DNA from: Gymnothorax reevesii
Lineage: Eukaryota > Chordata > Actinopteri > Anguilliformes > Muraenidae
Direction of reading: 5' to 3'
Assembly (NCBI GenBank): GCA_029721435.1
Contig: CM056592.1
Span: forward strand, 36,033,611 to 36,097,610
Length of the DNA: 64,000 bases
Below, in pieces: positions 10,973 through 23,008 of the stretch. The notes beneath the pieces are model-generated. The model saw nothing but the letters and a program-made list of their open reading frames with translations. It was not told where the DNA came from and searched no databases. Made by a program: the position numbers and the translations under genes. Every line of letters starts with the position of its first letter. The stretch's first letter is position 1.

Positions 10973-11632
10973 TCACAGTTATGAGATAAAATAAAATGAA
11001 ACATAAGCAAGTAAAAAAATAACATAAGTAAATACATAAAGTTGTGCATCAGAAAACCAAAACTCTCAAGTCACATTTTCATTACCAACAGGGCTTGCGT
11101 GCTGCAATCATTGACACTGAAAAACCCAGGAGTTAACAACATACCATGAGGCTTCTTCCAGGACGAGCCACCAAGCAGTTGTCTTTGATTTTTACACGTC
11201 TGGCATTTTTAATGGTACAGACAACCAAAATGATTTGATTTTATCAGGAAAATTCACAATCATTTCAACGAGTCTTAAAATTCATCCATGACACTCTACC
11301 CCTCAATTGTTTGACAAAATGATAATCATTAGGGGATACCAACATACACTCATAGGCAACAGGCTTTTTATCATTACCTTGTCCAGAAATTACAGTATGT
11401 TCTCAGACTGTCAGGGCATCGTATTGCAGTATAATCTATTTTCTTTTACAGAATATATTCATCAGAACTCTTCACATGTTGACAGGGTGCTCTTTTGAAT
11501 AAATGTCAAGGACACTGTCCATTTACAAGTTTTGCTTAGAATCACTGAAAAGTCTTCCAAATGATTTAGTGATTTTTTCCCCCTTTTGGCCCAGACATTT
11601 TTGTGCATTTGACCCCTGTTATTGGTCTTTAC
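10973..11632. other. Non-coding, nothing clear
   Basis: AT-rich. No terminal repeats or exon signals found. Confidence 0.3.
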
Positions 11633-12749
11633 TGTGACGGTGCGTTCAGGAACCACTCGTGAGAACAGGAACAGTAAGCCTTTATTGTGAAAATGGTCGG
11701 GACCAGAAGACGCAGGAATTGCCAACCCAAGAACAATGTCCAAAAAGGGAAGCGAACAGGCAGGGGTCAGAACCAGTAAGGCAGATGTGCAACGGTACAT
11801 AGACAGTAAGCCAAAAATCGTAGTCGAAATCCACAAAGGTAGGTCATACACAGGGCATCCAAAACAGAAATCGTGGTCGTACCAAAACAGGTCAAGATCC
11901 AAAAATACAAAACAGGAATGGTAGGGCAAGGCAATCTCGAGGTCGGACAAAACAGTTGTGAAGAAGCAATAAACAAAAGGCATACGAGGAGCTCGGCACA
12001 AATGAATACTGATCAAAGTTCTGACAGAGATTGAACTGCAGTGAAGACTCTAAATAGACAGGAGGGAAGTCACATGCTATGCAGGGAACAGGTGAATTGG
12101 ATAAGATCTCATTGCAAAGGGAGGCACACATGGGGAGGTCCTTAACCACAAACAACTGGCAAAAGCCAAGACACGGACAGGATCCACGCAGACAACCTAT
12201 GACAGATGAACAGCTCCAGTCAAGGAGTTCTAAGTGCACAGACAAAGAGTTCAGGACAGTAATTAAGCACGTGAGAGAGATTCTCACAGAAACGCAGGGA
12301 GAGACAGGGAAAATAAAGCAAGAGGCGGAGACTAGAACAGGGCGAGACCTGAGATTACATTAGTGGTAATTAGTAGCAGTGCAACTTTACAAATTAACCC
12401 AAGTGTTAGTTAGTTAGTTAGTAATATGTACATGGATTAGTTAGGCTAGTAAACTATGATACAAAATATAAATGTTAGTATTATCAGTAATCTAGGAAAG
12501 CAAGGCGAGGGAAGTAAATGAGAATTGTAGTAATAATATGAAACACCTGAAACCATTGAAATCACCCAGAGCAGGTGAGCACACAGACTGGGGAGACGGA
12601 CTGAACCAAACTGATCACAAGACAGGGTGACAAGTGCAATGAATACTGAAATAGCATGAACAGAAAACTGGGATGTATAATGAGCAAAAAGAACAAAGAA
12701 AAGACCTGGCAAAGAATACATGAGCGTGGCAGCCAAACACAGAACCACA
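11633..12749 (-). mobile_element. Solo-LTR-like unit, minus strand
   Basis: On the minus strand it starts TGTGGTTCTG and ends CCGTCACA, the TG...CA form of an LTR. A poly(A) signal (TTTATT on plus, 11681-11686) lies about 50 bases from the end, as expected for the R-U5 boundary. A second unit with the same order of motifs, including TCTAGTCTCCGCC, TCATAGG.TGTCTG and TCTGTTTTGGAT-like phrases, lies in plus orientation at about 30484-31576. No gag, pol or env open frame is attached, so this looks like a solo LTR or a non-autonomous LTR element. I could not find a convincing target-site duplication. A short (TTAG)n run sits inside, at about 12405-12420. Confidence 0.6.
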
Positions 12750-12757
12750 TTATTATT

Positions 12758-15463
12758 AGGGCCCGAGCACCGACCGGTGCCAGGAACCTATTGTTTTTGA
12801 TGGGATTTTTATTATTAGGCCTCGAGCACCGACCGGTGCCAGGAACCTATTGTTTTTGATGGGATTTTTATTATTCTTCTTCTTCTTCTTCTTCTTCTTC
12901 TTCTTCTTCTTCTTTTTATTCTGCTGCGAGAACGCATTTTTGAGGGCTTTGCCATGCACGAAAACTCACAAAAATTTGCCCACACGTCAGTCGTGGTGAA
13001 AATTGCAAAGTATTACTATTTTTGTGCTTAGACATGCCCCGGTGGCTCTATAGCGCCACCAAACACGCGTCCATTTTGGAACGCACTTGCTCGGATTCTC
13101 ACGAAATTTGATAGGGTCATAGAAGTCATCATACATTTTTTTGTAAATTTTTTTGCCGCACAGGAAGTGAGCTACGAGCCATTTCCTGCGTTTTTTCAGA
13201 TTTTACAAACACATTTTTGAGGGCCTTATCATACTCGAAAACTCACCAAACTTGGCTCATAGACTAAAAATATTAAGTTCTTTGATTCGATGTCTCATTT
13301 GGCACTAAGTGTGACATGGTGGCTCTATAGCGCCCCCTAATACATAATTGCATTTTTGACGACCTCAGCATGCTCGAAAACTCACGTAACTTTGCAACAA
13401 TATTAAGCCAATCATACCTTATACTAGGCTATGAGGTTTACAGATGGATGTGGCAAGGTTGCATTACAGCGCCACCTAGAATATTTCAATTAAGCAGCCC
13501 TCGCAGGGTGTTTAACATACATGTACAAAATTCGGTGGACATGTGTACTATGCCAAGACCTAAAAAAAAGTCTCTTGGTGCCATGACCTAGACTCAACAG
13601 GAAGTCCGCCATTTTTAATTGAATTTGCAACTTTTTTTTATTTTTTGTCATTCACAGGCGTCGTACTTTAACGAACTCCTCCTAGAGATTTTATCCGATC
13701 AACTAAAAATTTGGCACAGGCCATCTAAAGACATTCTTTATGTTAAATTGTGAAGCTTTTTTGGATTCATCGAAAATTGTGTCCGTGGCGTTGCGGCGAA
13801 TTTCGATCTTCCGTCATGAAAATGGAAGTTGCTTTTATGAGCACATGCATTGTGAGATTTGCGCGAAACTTTACAGGCTTAATAGTAGTCTACTTCCAAA
13901 TATAACTATATGTTGATATTAGATTGGGTGTGGTCAGGTGGCTCCACAGCGCCCTCTTCACACGACCATGTTGATATAAAAGTGCTTGAATGTTCATGAA
14001 ATTTGGTCTGATCATTGCATTGGTTTTTTTGGGCTATAATTATTTTTTTGAAATTTTTCGGCCAAACAGGAAGTGCGCTATGAGCCATTTCCTGCGTTAT
14101 TCCAAATTTTACGAACACACATTTGAAGGCTTTAGCATACTTGAAAACTTGTAAAACTTTGCAAAAATTATATTTGACCAATTGTCTTCAATTTGAGACA
14201 ATAATTGGCAGTAAATGAGGCATTATGGCTCTATAGCGCCCCCAATCAGATTTTTCAAATAATTGCCTTTTTGAGGGTCTCAGCATGCTCAAAAACTCAC
14301 AAAATTTTGTACAATTCTAAAAACCATCATTCCTATTACACTGATAAAAATTTACATATTGGCGTGGCAAAAATGGCATTATAGCGCCCCCTGGAAAATT
14401 TCAAAAAAGTAGCCCTCGCACCGTGGTTGACCTGCATGTATGAACTTCGGTGGACATGTGGAATATCCTGAGACCTAAAACAAAGTCTCTTGGTGCCATG
14501 ACCTAGACCCAACAGGAAGTCCGCCATTTTTAATTGAAATTGCAACTTTTTTTGATTTTTTGCCATTCACAGGCGTCGTACTTTAACGTACTCCTCCTAG
14601 AGATTTTATCCGATCAACTTAATATTTGGCAAGTAATATCCAAAGACCTTGCTGATGTTAAATTGCGAAGCTTTTTTGGATTGATGCAACGGTGTATCCG
14701 TGGCTTCGCGGCGAATTTTGATGTCCCGCCATGAAACAGGAAATTGCTTTTACTCCCACATACTTCGTTCGATTTGCCTGAAAGTTTCCAAGCTTGATAA
14801 TATTTTCCTCCAAAGTATAACTATATGCTAATATTAGATAGGGAGTGGCCAGGTGGCTCCACGACGCCCTCTAGATACGGCCACGTTAAGTTAAAAGTGC
14901 TTGAATGTTCATGAAATTTGGGGTGATCATTGCATTAGTCATTCTGGGCGATGGTTAATTTTTTGAAAATTATTGCATAAACAGGAAGTGAGCTATGAGC
15001 TATTTCCTGCGTTTTTCCAAATTTTACGAACTCATGTTTTCAGGCCTTAGAATGCTCCAAACCTTAAAAAACCTAGCAAACATTATAAATGTCTTATTCT
15101 CTTCAATGTCATCCATCAATTGGCATTAAATATGGCATAATGGCTCAATAGCGCCCCCAGTCAGATATTTAAAAGTATTGCCTCTTTGATCGTCTAAACA
15201 TATTGGAAAATTTACAAAAATCAACTCACTCATGGAGCCTGACATTACGATTACCTGTTTGTAGTTTTTGCACACAGGCATGTCAAAATGGTATCGTAGC
15301 GCCCTCTAGAAAATTTTTGCACTCCCCTCAGGAAACCACAATGCACACAGTCTAGCAGTGCCCAATGGCTCTTAATGGACACCTGCACCCATCAAGATCT
15401 TGCTGCCACCCCAACGTGCACGAGGGGGGCGAGGGCCCTTTCAACGCTGCTTGCAGCTTTAAT
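12758..15463 (+). repeat. 2.7-kb repeat of three ~905-bp units
   Basis: It begins GGGCCCGAGCACCGACCGG and ends GCGAGGGCCC...GCTGCTTGCAGC. The first ~60 bases are tandemly duplicated (12758-12817, 12818-12868) and followed by a (CTT)n tract (12873-12912). The body has three diverged units, marked by AGCGCC landmarks near 13043, 13944 and 14860; CAGGAAGTG near 13163, 14068 and 14981; and TAGCGCCCCC near 13330, 14236 and 15151. Each unit also carries a TTGCA..TTTTTGATTTTT segment, clear in the first two. No coding capacity. This type of high-copy repeat is common in fish; I cannot assign its class. Confidence 0.75.
12870..12913. repeat. (CTT)n microsatellite
   Basis: About thirteen consecutive CTT units inside the 5' part of the 2.7-kb repeat. 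Confidence 0.95.
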
Positions 15464-16800
15464 TATTTTTATTTTTGATGTAACTTTGACTTGTAATCAT
15501 GTTTATTGTGAAATCATCAACAGCACAAATCTCAGTGATAATGATTAACCACCCTGTAAAGAGGCCAATCCAATAACAACATCTGTGAAGTCACCAAATG
15601 AAATATCATCAGAAGAACAGGCCCATCGGTCAACATGACTTCAGTTTGAATAAGCGTAACAACAGATCACAATCCCGGCCCTATTTGTGCTGCATTGAAA
15701 TTAAGACTGTATTTACGCAAGGATTAACAAATTAATAGCAACAAAACAAAACAAAGAAAACTCTTCACTATTAACAGGAACTAAAGGGCTCGTCTCAAAA
15801 GAAAACCCAAGTAATGAGAATTACTGTAATGAAAGGAGTGCCAGGCAGATGACCCAGTAGTGACTTCACAAAAAACACTGGCCTGATCGGTAATTAGGTG
15901 CAACTTCTGAACATGGCACAGACTTGCGTCTCATTATCCTTCGGTAATAACGAATCGTGAGGAAAAGTCTCTGGAGAAAAAGATTAAACACCACACAAAA
16001 CCAATGTCATTGAGTGGGTGAGTGTCGTATAGCATGGATTTAGCAGAGTGCTTTTTCAAACATTTGTTTATAAGGACTTTCCTTGAGTGTTTTCAGCCCA
16101 GCGAATCAATTTTAATTAAACTGAGGGTGTGTTTTGAAAGCCTGGTGTTACCAGACCCTTTAACATCCCACCTCAAAAGAAAGCGACTTCAGATGTGAAA
16201 CACGAGCTTGCCAGATTTCTTGTAGTACCTTGGCTGCCAATCTGCTACCTCACTGCATAATGCTGACGGCAAGGTTTCTACACCTCTTACAAAAGTCAAG
16301 CTTTTTCTAGGTGCATTTTCTTGCTTTTCCTTGCAGCCGAGGAAAATTGCATATTTATCTCACAACTCAGCCAGATAGTGAGTTTTTTCTGAAATTAATG
16401 CAGTTATCTTCACAATTTCAAGCTCTTTCAAGCACTGTATTGAAATTCCAAACACCTTTAAACCTTGAAAACACAGTATTAAAATTCAAATGCAATAAAG
16501 GACTTCCGGCGCGCGTAGAAACCCAGTGAAAGTGAATGGATTGCAGACTTTGGGCCCAGAAAAAAATTGATGGGTAAAATTAACAGAAATTACAATTTCC
16601 CACCGAGAGACCACTGATTGCTTGGACCATACCGGTGAATGAAGTCTGTTTTTCACGTGGAACTTGCTTTTTGCGACTGTACTATCGGGGTACAGTTTTC
16701 AAAACACACTTGCTCAAGTAACCTAGAACTGATCCTAATAGTCCAAATTTCAGTTATATACTAAATTATGACCAAATCATTGTGGCCAATTGAAGCACTG
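15464..16800. other. Non-coding, no clear repeat
   Basis: AT-rich, unique-looking DNA with TTAATTAAA-type cores (about 16110). Open frame 16311-16529 has no family features. Confidence 0.3.
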
Positions 16801-16858
16801 ATTACTAAAACCCCACAAGTCAAGTCAAGTCAAGTGTGACTTATGGGGTTTTAGTAAT
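16801..16858. repeat. Short perfect-stem hairpin
   Basis: ATTACTAAAACCCCACAAGTC at the left pairs with GACTTATGGGGTTTTAGTAAT at the right, around an AAGTCAAGTC loop. The stem is about 20 bp with one mismatch. It may be a tiny MITE remnant or a structured non-coding element. Confidence 0.65.
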
Positions 16859-17445
16859 AGGTACTTCAATTTGTCTTAGGCAGTTTGTCAACAACAATTC
16901 CCTCGAAGGCAGAATGGTTGAAAGCACAAGGAAAACTTCAGTTAGCATAATGGAATTGGCAGAAATCCGAGAGCAGGAGACTCGAGCATGAATTGAATTC
17001 ACCAATCCCCCACTACCTACACTGGCAGGCGTGTCCGTGGTGCCTTGGACCCCGTCAATGTCCTTCCCCCTGCCCTTTCCTGACAAGGACCGGGACGAGC
17101 GGGATGGGAACTGGCACGGCTTCCCCTTTACCCATCGGCATTGGGCCGCGGCTTCGCTCAAATTGCCTGTTGCCTGAATGCAGAGGAAAAGTCAACAGGT
17201 GCCGGTGCCATATAATGCAATGTTGACTGCATTATTAAATTCAATTAACTACCAGCACGCACAGGAATGGAGATAAAAAAATCGGGCTGCTTTTTTTTTT
17301 GTCATCGATTGTTGTTGTGTCTCATGTCCCGCTGACATTAAGACTTTAGCAGGTGAATTTTTTTTCTGTAAAGGAATGGTGATGAAAAGTTTGTCAGATT
17401 TTTTCGTAAACTATTGTTTTCGTACATAACGTCCCACTTTGATTG
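16859..17445. other. Non-coding; GC-rich open stretch 16990-17180
   Basis: The segment 16990-17180 is clearly GC-richer than its neighbours and is open in more than one frame, but it has no convincing acceptor or donor and no recognisable domain. It could be a conserved non-coding block or chance. Confidence 0.25.
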
Positions 17446-17651
17446 ACCCTTAGAGCGCTAAATGCAGATATTGTTGCTCAATGATGTAAGATATCAAAAC
17501 CGCAGCTGTGGAAAACCTATCATGTTGCGATGTGTTTAAAAGAGCTCCCGCGGGGGAGCTCTTGTAAACAAGTTGCCACATGATAGGTCTTCAACGGCAC
17601 GCAATGATTAAATTTATATTTTTGAAAAAGTTATTCCAGCACTCTAAGGGT
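17446..17651. mobile_element. Palindromic MITE, family A, full copy
   Basis: The whole 206-bp unit is one near-palindrome. The left end ACCCTTAGAGCGCT pairs with AGCACTCTAAGGGT. Inner pairs include CCTATCATGTTGC with the complement of GCCACATGATAGG, and the centre is GAGCTCCCGCGGGGGAGCTC. The family recurs at 32700-32843 (core deleted) and at 43146-44888 (split by two insertions). Such fold-back form marks a non-autonomous DNA transposon. Confidence 0.85.
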
Positions 17652-18083
17652 TTAAGGCTTTGGCAGATGAATTTTGTCCGTAAATCACGGATGATCTCTG
17701 TGCCACGTGCATTTCTTGTTTTTACTGCGTATAAAAAGCAGTCAGTATGTCTGACTGTAAGGCACAGCAGCTGTGTCTCATGCCCAGATCCCACACAAAC
17801 CCCACACTCTAATTTCACACTACCAGAAATTAACTTTTCTTACAGCTCTGAGAAAGCAACTCAGGACAGATCGTGATCACATTTAGTTCTCGGGTTTTGG
17901 CCTCTAAGTGGCAAGGATGGAACATTGATATTTAACTGATCTTTATCATCATTCCTGCAAATTCTTCTACCGGTCTCAACAAACACAATTTTTTAAATAA
18001 ATGCTAACTCTCCACCAACGTCGACCAATGAAACCACAGAGGATTTTACAGGATTACATATAGCATAGCTAGATGGTTTAGAT
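17652..18083. other. Non-coding, nothing firm
   Basis: A faint direct repeat (AAGGCTTTGGCAGATGAATT here, AAGACTTTAGCAGGTGAATT at 17340-17359) flanks the MITE at 17446. No exon called. Confidence 0.3.
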
Positions 18084-18594
18084 CAGGGGTGGCCAACCCT
18101 GGTCCTGGAGAGCCGCAGTGTCTGCTGATTTTTGGTGTTACTCAGCACTCGATTGATGGATTTAAGTAGTTGATTACTCACTTAACTGATCTCACCTGGT
18201 GTCTCAGGTTAATTTGGTAATAATGAGCCAATCAAGCAATTAGCAGGAACAAACCACATGTCTCCTAGAGCCAATTAAGCAGCCTTGCAGGTTGTGACAG
18301 CAATCTACGTGTTAACCAAGATTTGTCAATGTGGTTGAATATTTAGCATAGTAGTAATGTAGGCAAACTAGAAGTACAGATAAAAGTGTATAGAACAGGG
18401 GTGGATAACCCTGGTCCTGTAGAGCCAGAGGGTGTGCGGAGTTTGGTTTTCTCCACCCGATTTAAACCTAAGACACCAGGTGAGATAAGCGAAGTGCGTA
18501 ATCAACTGCTTTAATTCATCAATCAAGTGCTGAGTAACACCAAAAACCAGCAGACACTGCGGTTCCCCAGGACCAGGGTTGGCCAGCCCTGGTG
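18084..18594. mobile_element. Two tandem MITE copies (CAGGGGTGG..AACCCTGGTCCT ends)
   Basis: The first copy starts at 18084 with GGGGTGGCCAACCCTGGTCC and runs to about 18280 with a decayed right end. The second, 18396-18594, has both ends: GGGGTGGATAACCCTGGTCC and its inverse GACCAGGGTTGGCCAGCCC. Both contain paired ACTCAGCACTTGATTGAT-like and CACCTGGTGTCT-like segments. The style is hAT-like non-autonomous. Confidence 0.75.
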
Positions 18595-19404
18595 TAGATG
18601 AACACTTCAGGGGGAAAATGTGTCGGAGTGTAAAATCTCTGGTCAAACTTGGCAGAACTTTTGCTCCTTTAGACTGTCTGAATTAGGATAAAAGCAGCAA
18701 ATTTGAAACATTAGGAACATTAGGACAATGGAAAAATATTGCTGGCTACATCAGAATAACAATTGCAATGATACATCGAGCAATTATGCATAAGGTTTCC
18801 CCAAGCCTAGGCCCGTCACAGGAAGAACCAGCCATATGCTTTAAAAGAATGATATTTGGATTCCAGTGTTTAGTGATGTGAGATTCACGACACTTAAAAC
18901 ACTCGTTCGTCTCATCGCCAGGACCACTAAAACCTCAGAAAACATTCTTTCACAAAAATATGAAAATTAATTTAGGCTACCTGTTACAGTTCTGGCATTT
19001 TAATAAAGATACTTCATCAGAATTCACACTCTGAGGAGCTCTGGAGCATTCGAGTGGAAAGTCAATCAATCAAGTGATTTATCGATCGATCGATCAATCA
19101 ATCAATACTCTGGATTTAAGGTCCAAATTAATCGAGATAGAAGGCCTTCAGAACAAAACACACACAAACGTAGAAAATAGAAAAATACAGATTCAAACAC
19201 AGGTCACGAAATACTCATCAGCGGAGCAGCATGAGAGCAGAGTTGAGGCTCGGCTTAATTGATCAGGCTGGTGAAGAGAGATGCCGTCATTATCAATATT
19301 TCCCATAGCAATACCAGGGAGACCTGTACAGCTTAGCGGCACTTACGGTTTCAGCTGCAATTAAGAGAGGCCGATGGGATGTGCAGGAGCTGTGTGCATA
19401 AGCA
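18595..19404. other. Non-coding with a short GATC-type repeat
   Basis: A short tandem of ATCGATCGATCGATCAATCA lies at about 19081-19104. Otherwise no features. Confidence 0.35.
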
Positions 19405-19490
19405 TGCGTGCGTGTGTGTGTGTGGGTGTGTGTGTGAGTGTTTGGGCATTTTGTGTGTTTGCATCGGTGCGTTTGTGGGTGTGCCATGCG
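19405..19490. repeat. (GT)n microsatellite
   Basis: Interrupted GTGTGTG tract. The minus-strand frame over it (19293-19538) is compositional. Confidence 0.9.
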
Positions 19491-20673
19491 GGAACGCAGA
19501 ACAGAACATGAAAAGGCACTATTTTTGAAACGGCCCAAAATGCTGATGTACTATTTTAAGCTTTCGTTTTGCGCTTTTAGGACCCAGTAAACCTATTACC
19601 TTTAGATGTGGGATGTGTCACTCCAGCTGCATCTGAGAATTTTCTTCAAATGATAATCCTGGTGAATTGGGACGAGCAAGCAGGAGTAAATATGAATATT
19701 CAAGTACGACGCCTCGAGTGTTTGTAACAGACTTTTTCTGGCGTCAAAAACCCTGAAGTGCTTGTTTTGTTTATTGTGCAACCAGAGGAAGCAGAGCCGT
19801 CAGGCATTCGGAGGACAGTCACAGAGAAATGACTACTGACTGGGAAGTGTTAGATGAGAAAGAGGTAATCAGCTCCTGGTCAATTCTCTGAGTTATAAAT
19901 GTATTCATCTCGTCCCTGTGGGATGGATGAATTTAGCACAATCTCGTCTCAGCATCTGTCATTAATCACCACATTTACAGGAAAAACTCTGCACTAAAAT
20001 ACACATTGCTCTGAAATACAAGTGTTACACTGCGTGAGACAGATGGTTTGATAAGAAAAAAAAATGCAAAACTAACGATTTAGCGAATTCAAATTATCCA
20101 CAAATACCCAGAATCTAATTAGCAGCAGTGTCACCATTCACTTCAAACAACTTTCCACAGAATACCGACTCTGAGGTTCAACTGGGAAAGGTAAGAAATT
20201 GGACCATCTTTCAAGAGACAATGTCACCATTTCTCAGAGGAGTGAGACTCTCACTTGTCCTTCAAACTCAATGACTTACCTTACAGGTTTTGAGATGGTA
20301 AGATAAACCAGGCCATAGAATAAGCTTGTTTCATGAAACTACTTTTGAATTATTTACCAACGTCTATGGAGCATTATAGTCACGGAAAATGGGAAAATCG
20401 AGCAGGAATCCTTTCTGTCTCTGAGGGTCCACCTGACCTTGCTGAAAGACTCTATATTCCTCGGCCATTACAAGGCGTTTGAATCCCATGATCCCAAGTG
20501 ATCCTGCAATCTTTCAAAATGGATTTTAAATTGTATAGCAAAGTGCCGATTGTTATTCCTATTTCATAGCGCGCTCTTCTCAAGGGCGTTGAAACGAGTC
20601 ATCAGATAGTTGTTTGAACAGAAGTCTTTTCTGTAATACCACTGTGCGATGTTCACATTATTTTGTCCACACC
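19491..20673. other. Non-coding, nothing clear
   Basis: Unique-looking AT-rich DNA with no exon signals or terminal repeats. Confidence 0.3.
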
Positions 20674-20700
20674 CATACACACACACACACACACACACAG
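20674..20700. repeat. (CA)n microsatellite
   Basis: About twelve CA units. Confidence 0.95.
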
Positions 20701-20781
20701 ACATTATTTGCATAAAAACACTGTTTATTCCAAGTGAGAAAAAAGTCAGTTTGTAGCCTGCAGCGCATAACATCATAAGGA

Positions 20782-21436
20782 ATTGAATCATGGAGTTACA
20801 AAAGGGCCCAACTCCATGATTTTTGAGAAATCCAGGTTATCTGCCTATGTTGTATATTGAGTTAAGACCTATGAAAATGAATTGAAGGAAGGCCTACCTC
20901 TAGTGCATAAAACTGTTAACTGAGGTGAGTTCTTTAGCTTTGAGTTGAAGAACGGCCCAAGTCCAGGAGTTGGGTCCATCTTCAACGAATTTTACTGGTG
21001 GCCGCTAGATAGCAGCACCAGTTCAAACATGGAAGCGCCCACATAACACTTCCGATTCTGAGGATGAAATAAGACCAAAAAGCACCCACTGGCAGAGTTT
21101 TGGAAGTAAAGCAGACCTACCGTCATACCCTATGCATAAGTAATGTTGTAGTTTGAAATAAAGTTCAAATTTCACTGGAGAAATCATTGTAGTACTTTCA
21201 TTTTGTCAGTTTAATTACAAAAGGGCCCAACTCCGCCATGTTTCAAGTGCTAGCATTATTTAATGTGTCAGGCAGTATACTTCATGTTCAGCAAATCTCT
21301 GTTTGGCCTTAACACGTTACACTCGGCTGTTTGAAATTTCCTTTCATAGCATTAACAGCAAAAAAAAAAAAAAAAAAAAGCTCCCCTGAAAAACTACCTG
21401 GTGGAGTTGGGCCCTTTGGTAACTCCATGATTCAAT
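20782..21436. mobile_element. 655-bp MITE with GGGCCCAACTCC ends
   Basis: Left end ATTGAATCATGGAGTTAC then AAAGGGCCCAACTCC; right end GGAGTTGGGCCCTTTGGTAA then CTCCATGATTCAAT. An extra internal copy of the end (TACAAAAGGGCCCAACTCC) lies at about 21219-21237, and a long A-run at 21360-21379. No coding capacity. It is related to the inner MITE at 8575-8804. Confidence 0.8.
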
Positions 21437-21573
21437 GTGACGGTCGACACAGCCTGCCCCAGTGGATGCCAGGCGAGTACAGTCGACTTCTCCATGCCAT
21501 CCGACAGCAACACGATGGGTCTTTGCCCATCAAAGACCCTCCGCAAACTCACTACCATCGATCGGCGGTATTA

Positions 21574-21681
21574 AGCCGTTTTCACACCAGATGCGAAACG
21601 AACGTATTCGCGTCTTTGCATTGACTTTGAATTTAATCTGTCGTGCGAAAAATTTGTTTCGCGTCCGGTGTGAAAGCGGCC
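21574..21681. mobile_element. 108-bp Harbinger-like MITE with TTA duplication
   Basis: Ends AGCCGTTTTCACACCAGATG and CGGTGTGAAAGCGGCC are inverted. They are flanked by TTA at 21571-21573 and 21682-21684. A 3-bp TWA-type duplication and GC-rich ends resembling those at 43849-44880 fit PIF/Harbinger. Confidence 0.75.
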
Positions 21682-21684
21682 TTA

Positions 21685-22594
21685 CTGGGACACATCCATC
21701 CCTTTTGTCAGTGGCTGGATCTGACTGCTCTGCTCTAACCTCAGAGGTAGGGCTAATCGATGGCTGCGTGCTTCCACTTGTGATCCAAGAGCAGCCTGCC
21801 GTGAAGAAAGGCACTGGCGCAGTTAACAGACACCCTCCGCATTAAACGCTGACGATGGCTGGAATGAGTCGTCAGATGACATGCGGGGACAGTGCGAAAT
21901 TCTCACCCCGTGATCCTCGCACCAGTCATCGGAGGGGAAAAGTGTGAGTGAATAGGGCCAGGCTCAACATAGAAAACCACACGGTGTTTGTGCAGACCTG
22001 TAGTTATGACAGAATTTAAAATATGAATTGGTTCGCAGCACCTCTTCCGATGGATGAAGGTATAGTCCAAGGATATGTCATGGTAAACATAGCAGACGGC
22101 CGGGTGGAAGGCTGGTTTAAAATTACGGATTCGCCCCACCTCTGCTCCCCTCCAGCAACCATCGACGATCAATTTGGGAATTCTGTGGATGGTAATAGAC
22201 ATATGTAGTGTTAAAAGTAATCTGAAACACATTCATTCACTGCACTTGTATCTGGGTTTTCCAAGAAGCAAGTGCTTTGTTAGTTTCATTCTCCTGAAGA
22301 CTCATTAATCTGCTCAAAGTTTACTGATTTGCCTCTAGTAATGTTTCTTTAAGTAAAATCAATAAGCAGTCAATAACATAAATTAGATGGAGGTAAGGTA
22401 GCAGATAATTACAATATTAGGATGTCAGGGAGCGTGTTATTTGGTGCGGTGGTGCATGAGGCATCTGTTAGAGGCTTGTAAACACCACTCTTCTCTCTTT
22501 GAAGATATATTTTCTGCGATAGCTTTCTTTCCGCACAGATTTTCGGCACTTTCCTGTTCAGTTTTAGAACAGGTATTGCTCATCTAAATCTTCT
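21685..22594. other. Non-coding, nothing clear
   Basis: The short open frames at 22023-22208 and 21903-22232 oppose each other and lack splice or domain support. Confidence 0.3.
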
Positions 22595-22938
22595 CAGTGT
22601 TCCCATGTGGGAATGTGTTTTTGGAGGGAATTTTCTCCCTGTTCCATTTGATGCATTCTGAGATCACTCTTCTTCTTTGATAAAGTGTACGCCCTGGTTT
22701 AACAATAGTTTGTCTCCACACAAATGACATTTCACCATTAGGATATTTTGGTCATTTTTGTGCATTGTAGTATCTTGTGTTTGGAAAGCAGAGTGCTGGT
22801 AATACATACACCACGTCACTTTTTTTTTCTAAGTAGCTGCTTTATACAGACATGAATAAACAAATTCGTGTCAGTAGCAATATGGTTGCTACCAAAATAC
22901 GGCAGAGATAATTTGAATGTTCCCACATGGGAACACTG
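22595..22938. mobile_element. 344-bp MITE with self-complementary ends
   Basis: Inverted ends CAGTGTTCCCATGTGGGAA and TTCCCACATGGGAACACTG. Each end is itself a small palindrome around TTCCCATGTGGGAA. The interior is AT-rich and has no open frame. Confidence 0.75.
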
Positions 22939-23008
22939 GGATCGTGGAAACTAAAATATACCTAAAATATGTGATCATGTAGTGCTGTTGCTAAAAGAAA
23001 CTAATGAT

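Noticed and set aside
11462..12748. Several minus-strand frames including one of 184 codons
   Set aside because: They lie within or across an LTR-like unit and resemble no gag, pol or env protein; LTRs often contain fortuitous frames.
16841..17226. Opposing frames over a GC-rich patch
   Set aside because: No acceptor/donor pair and no domain; kept only as a possible conserved block.
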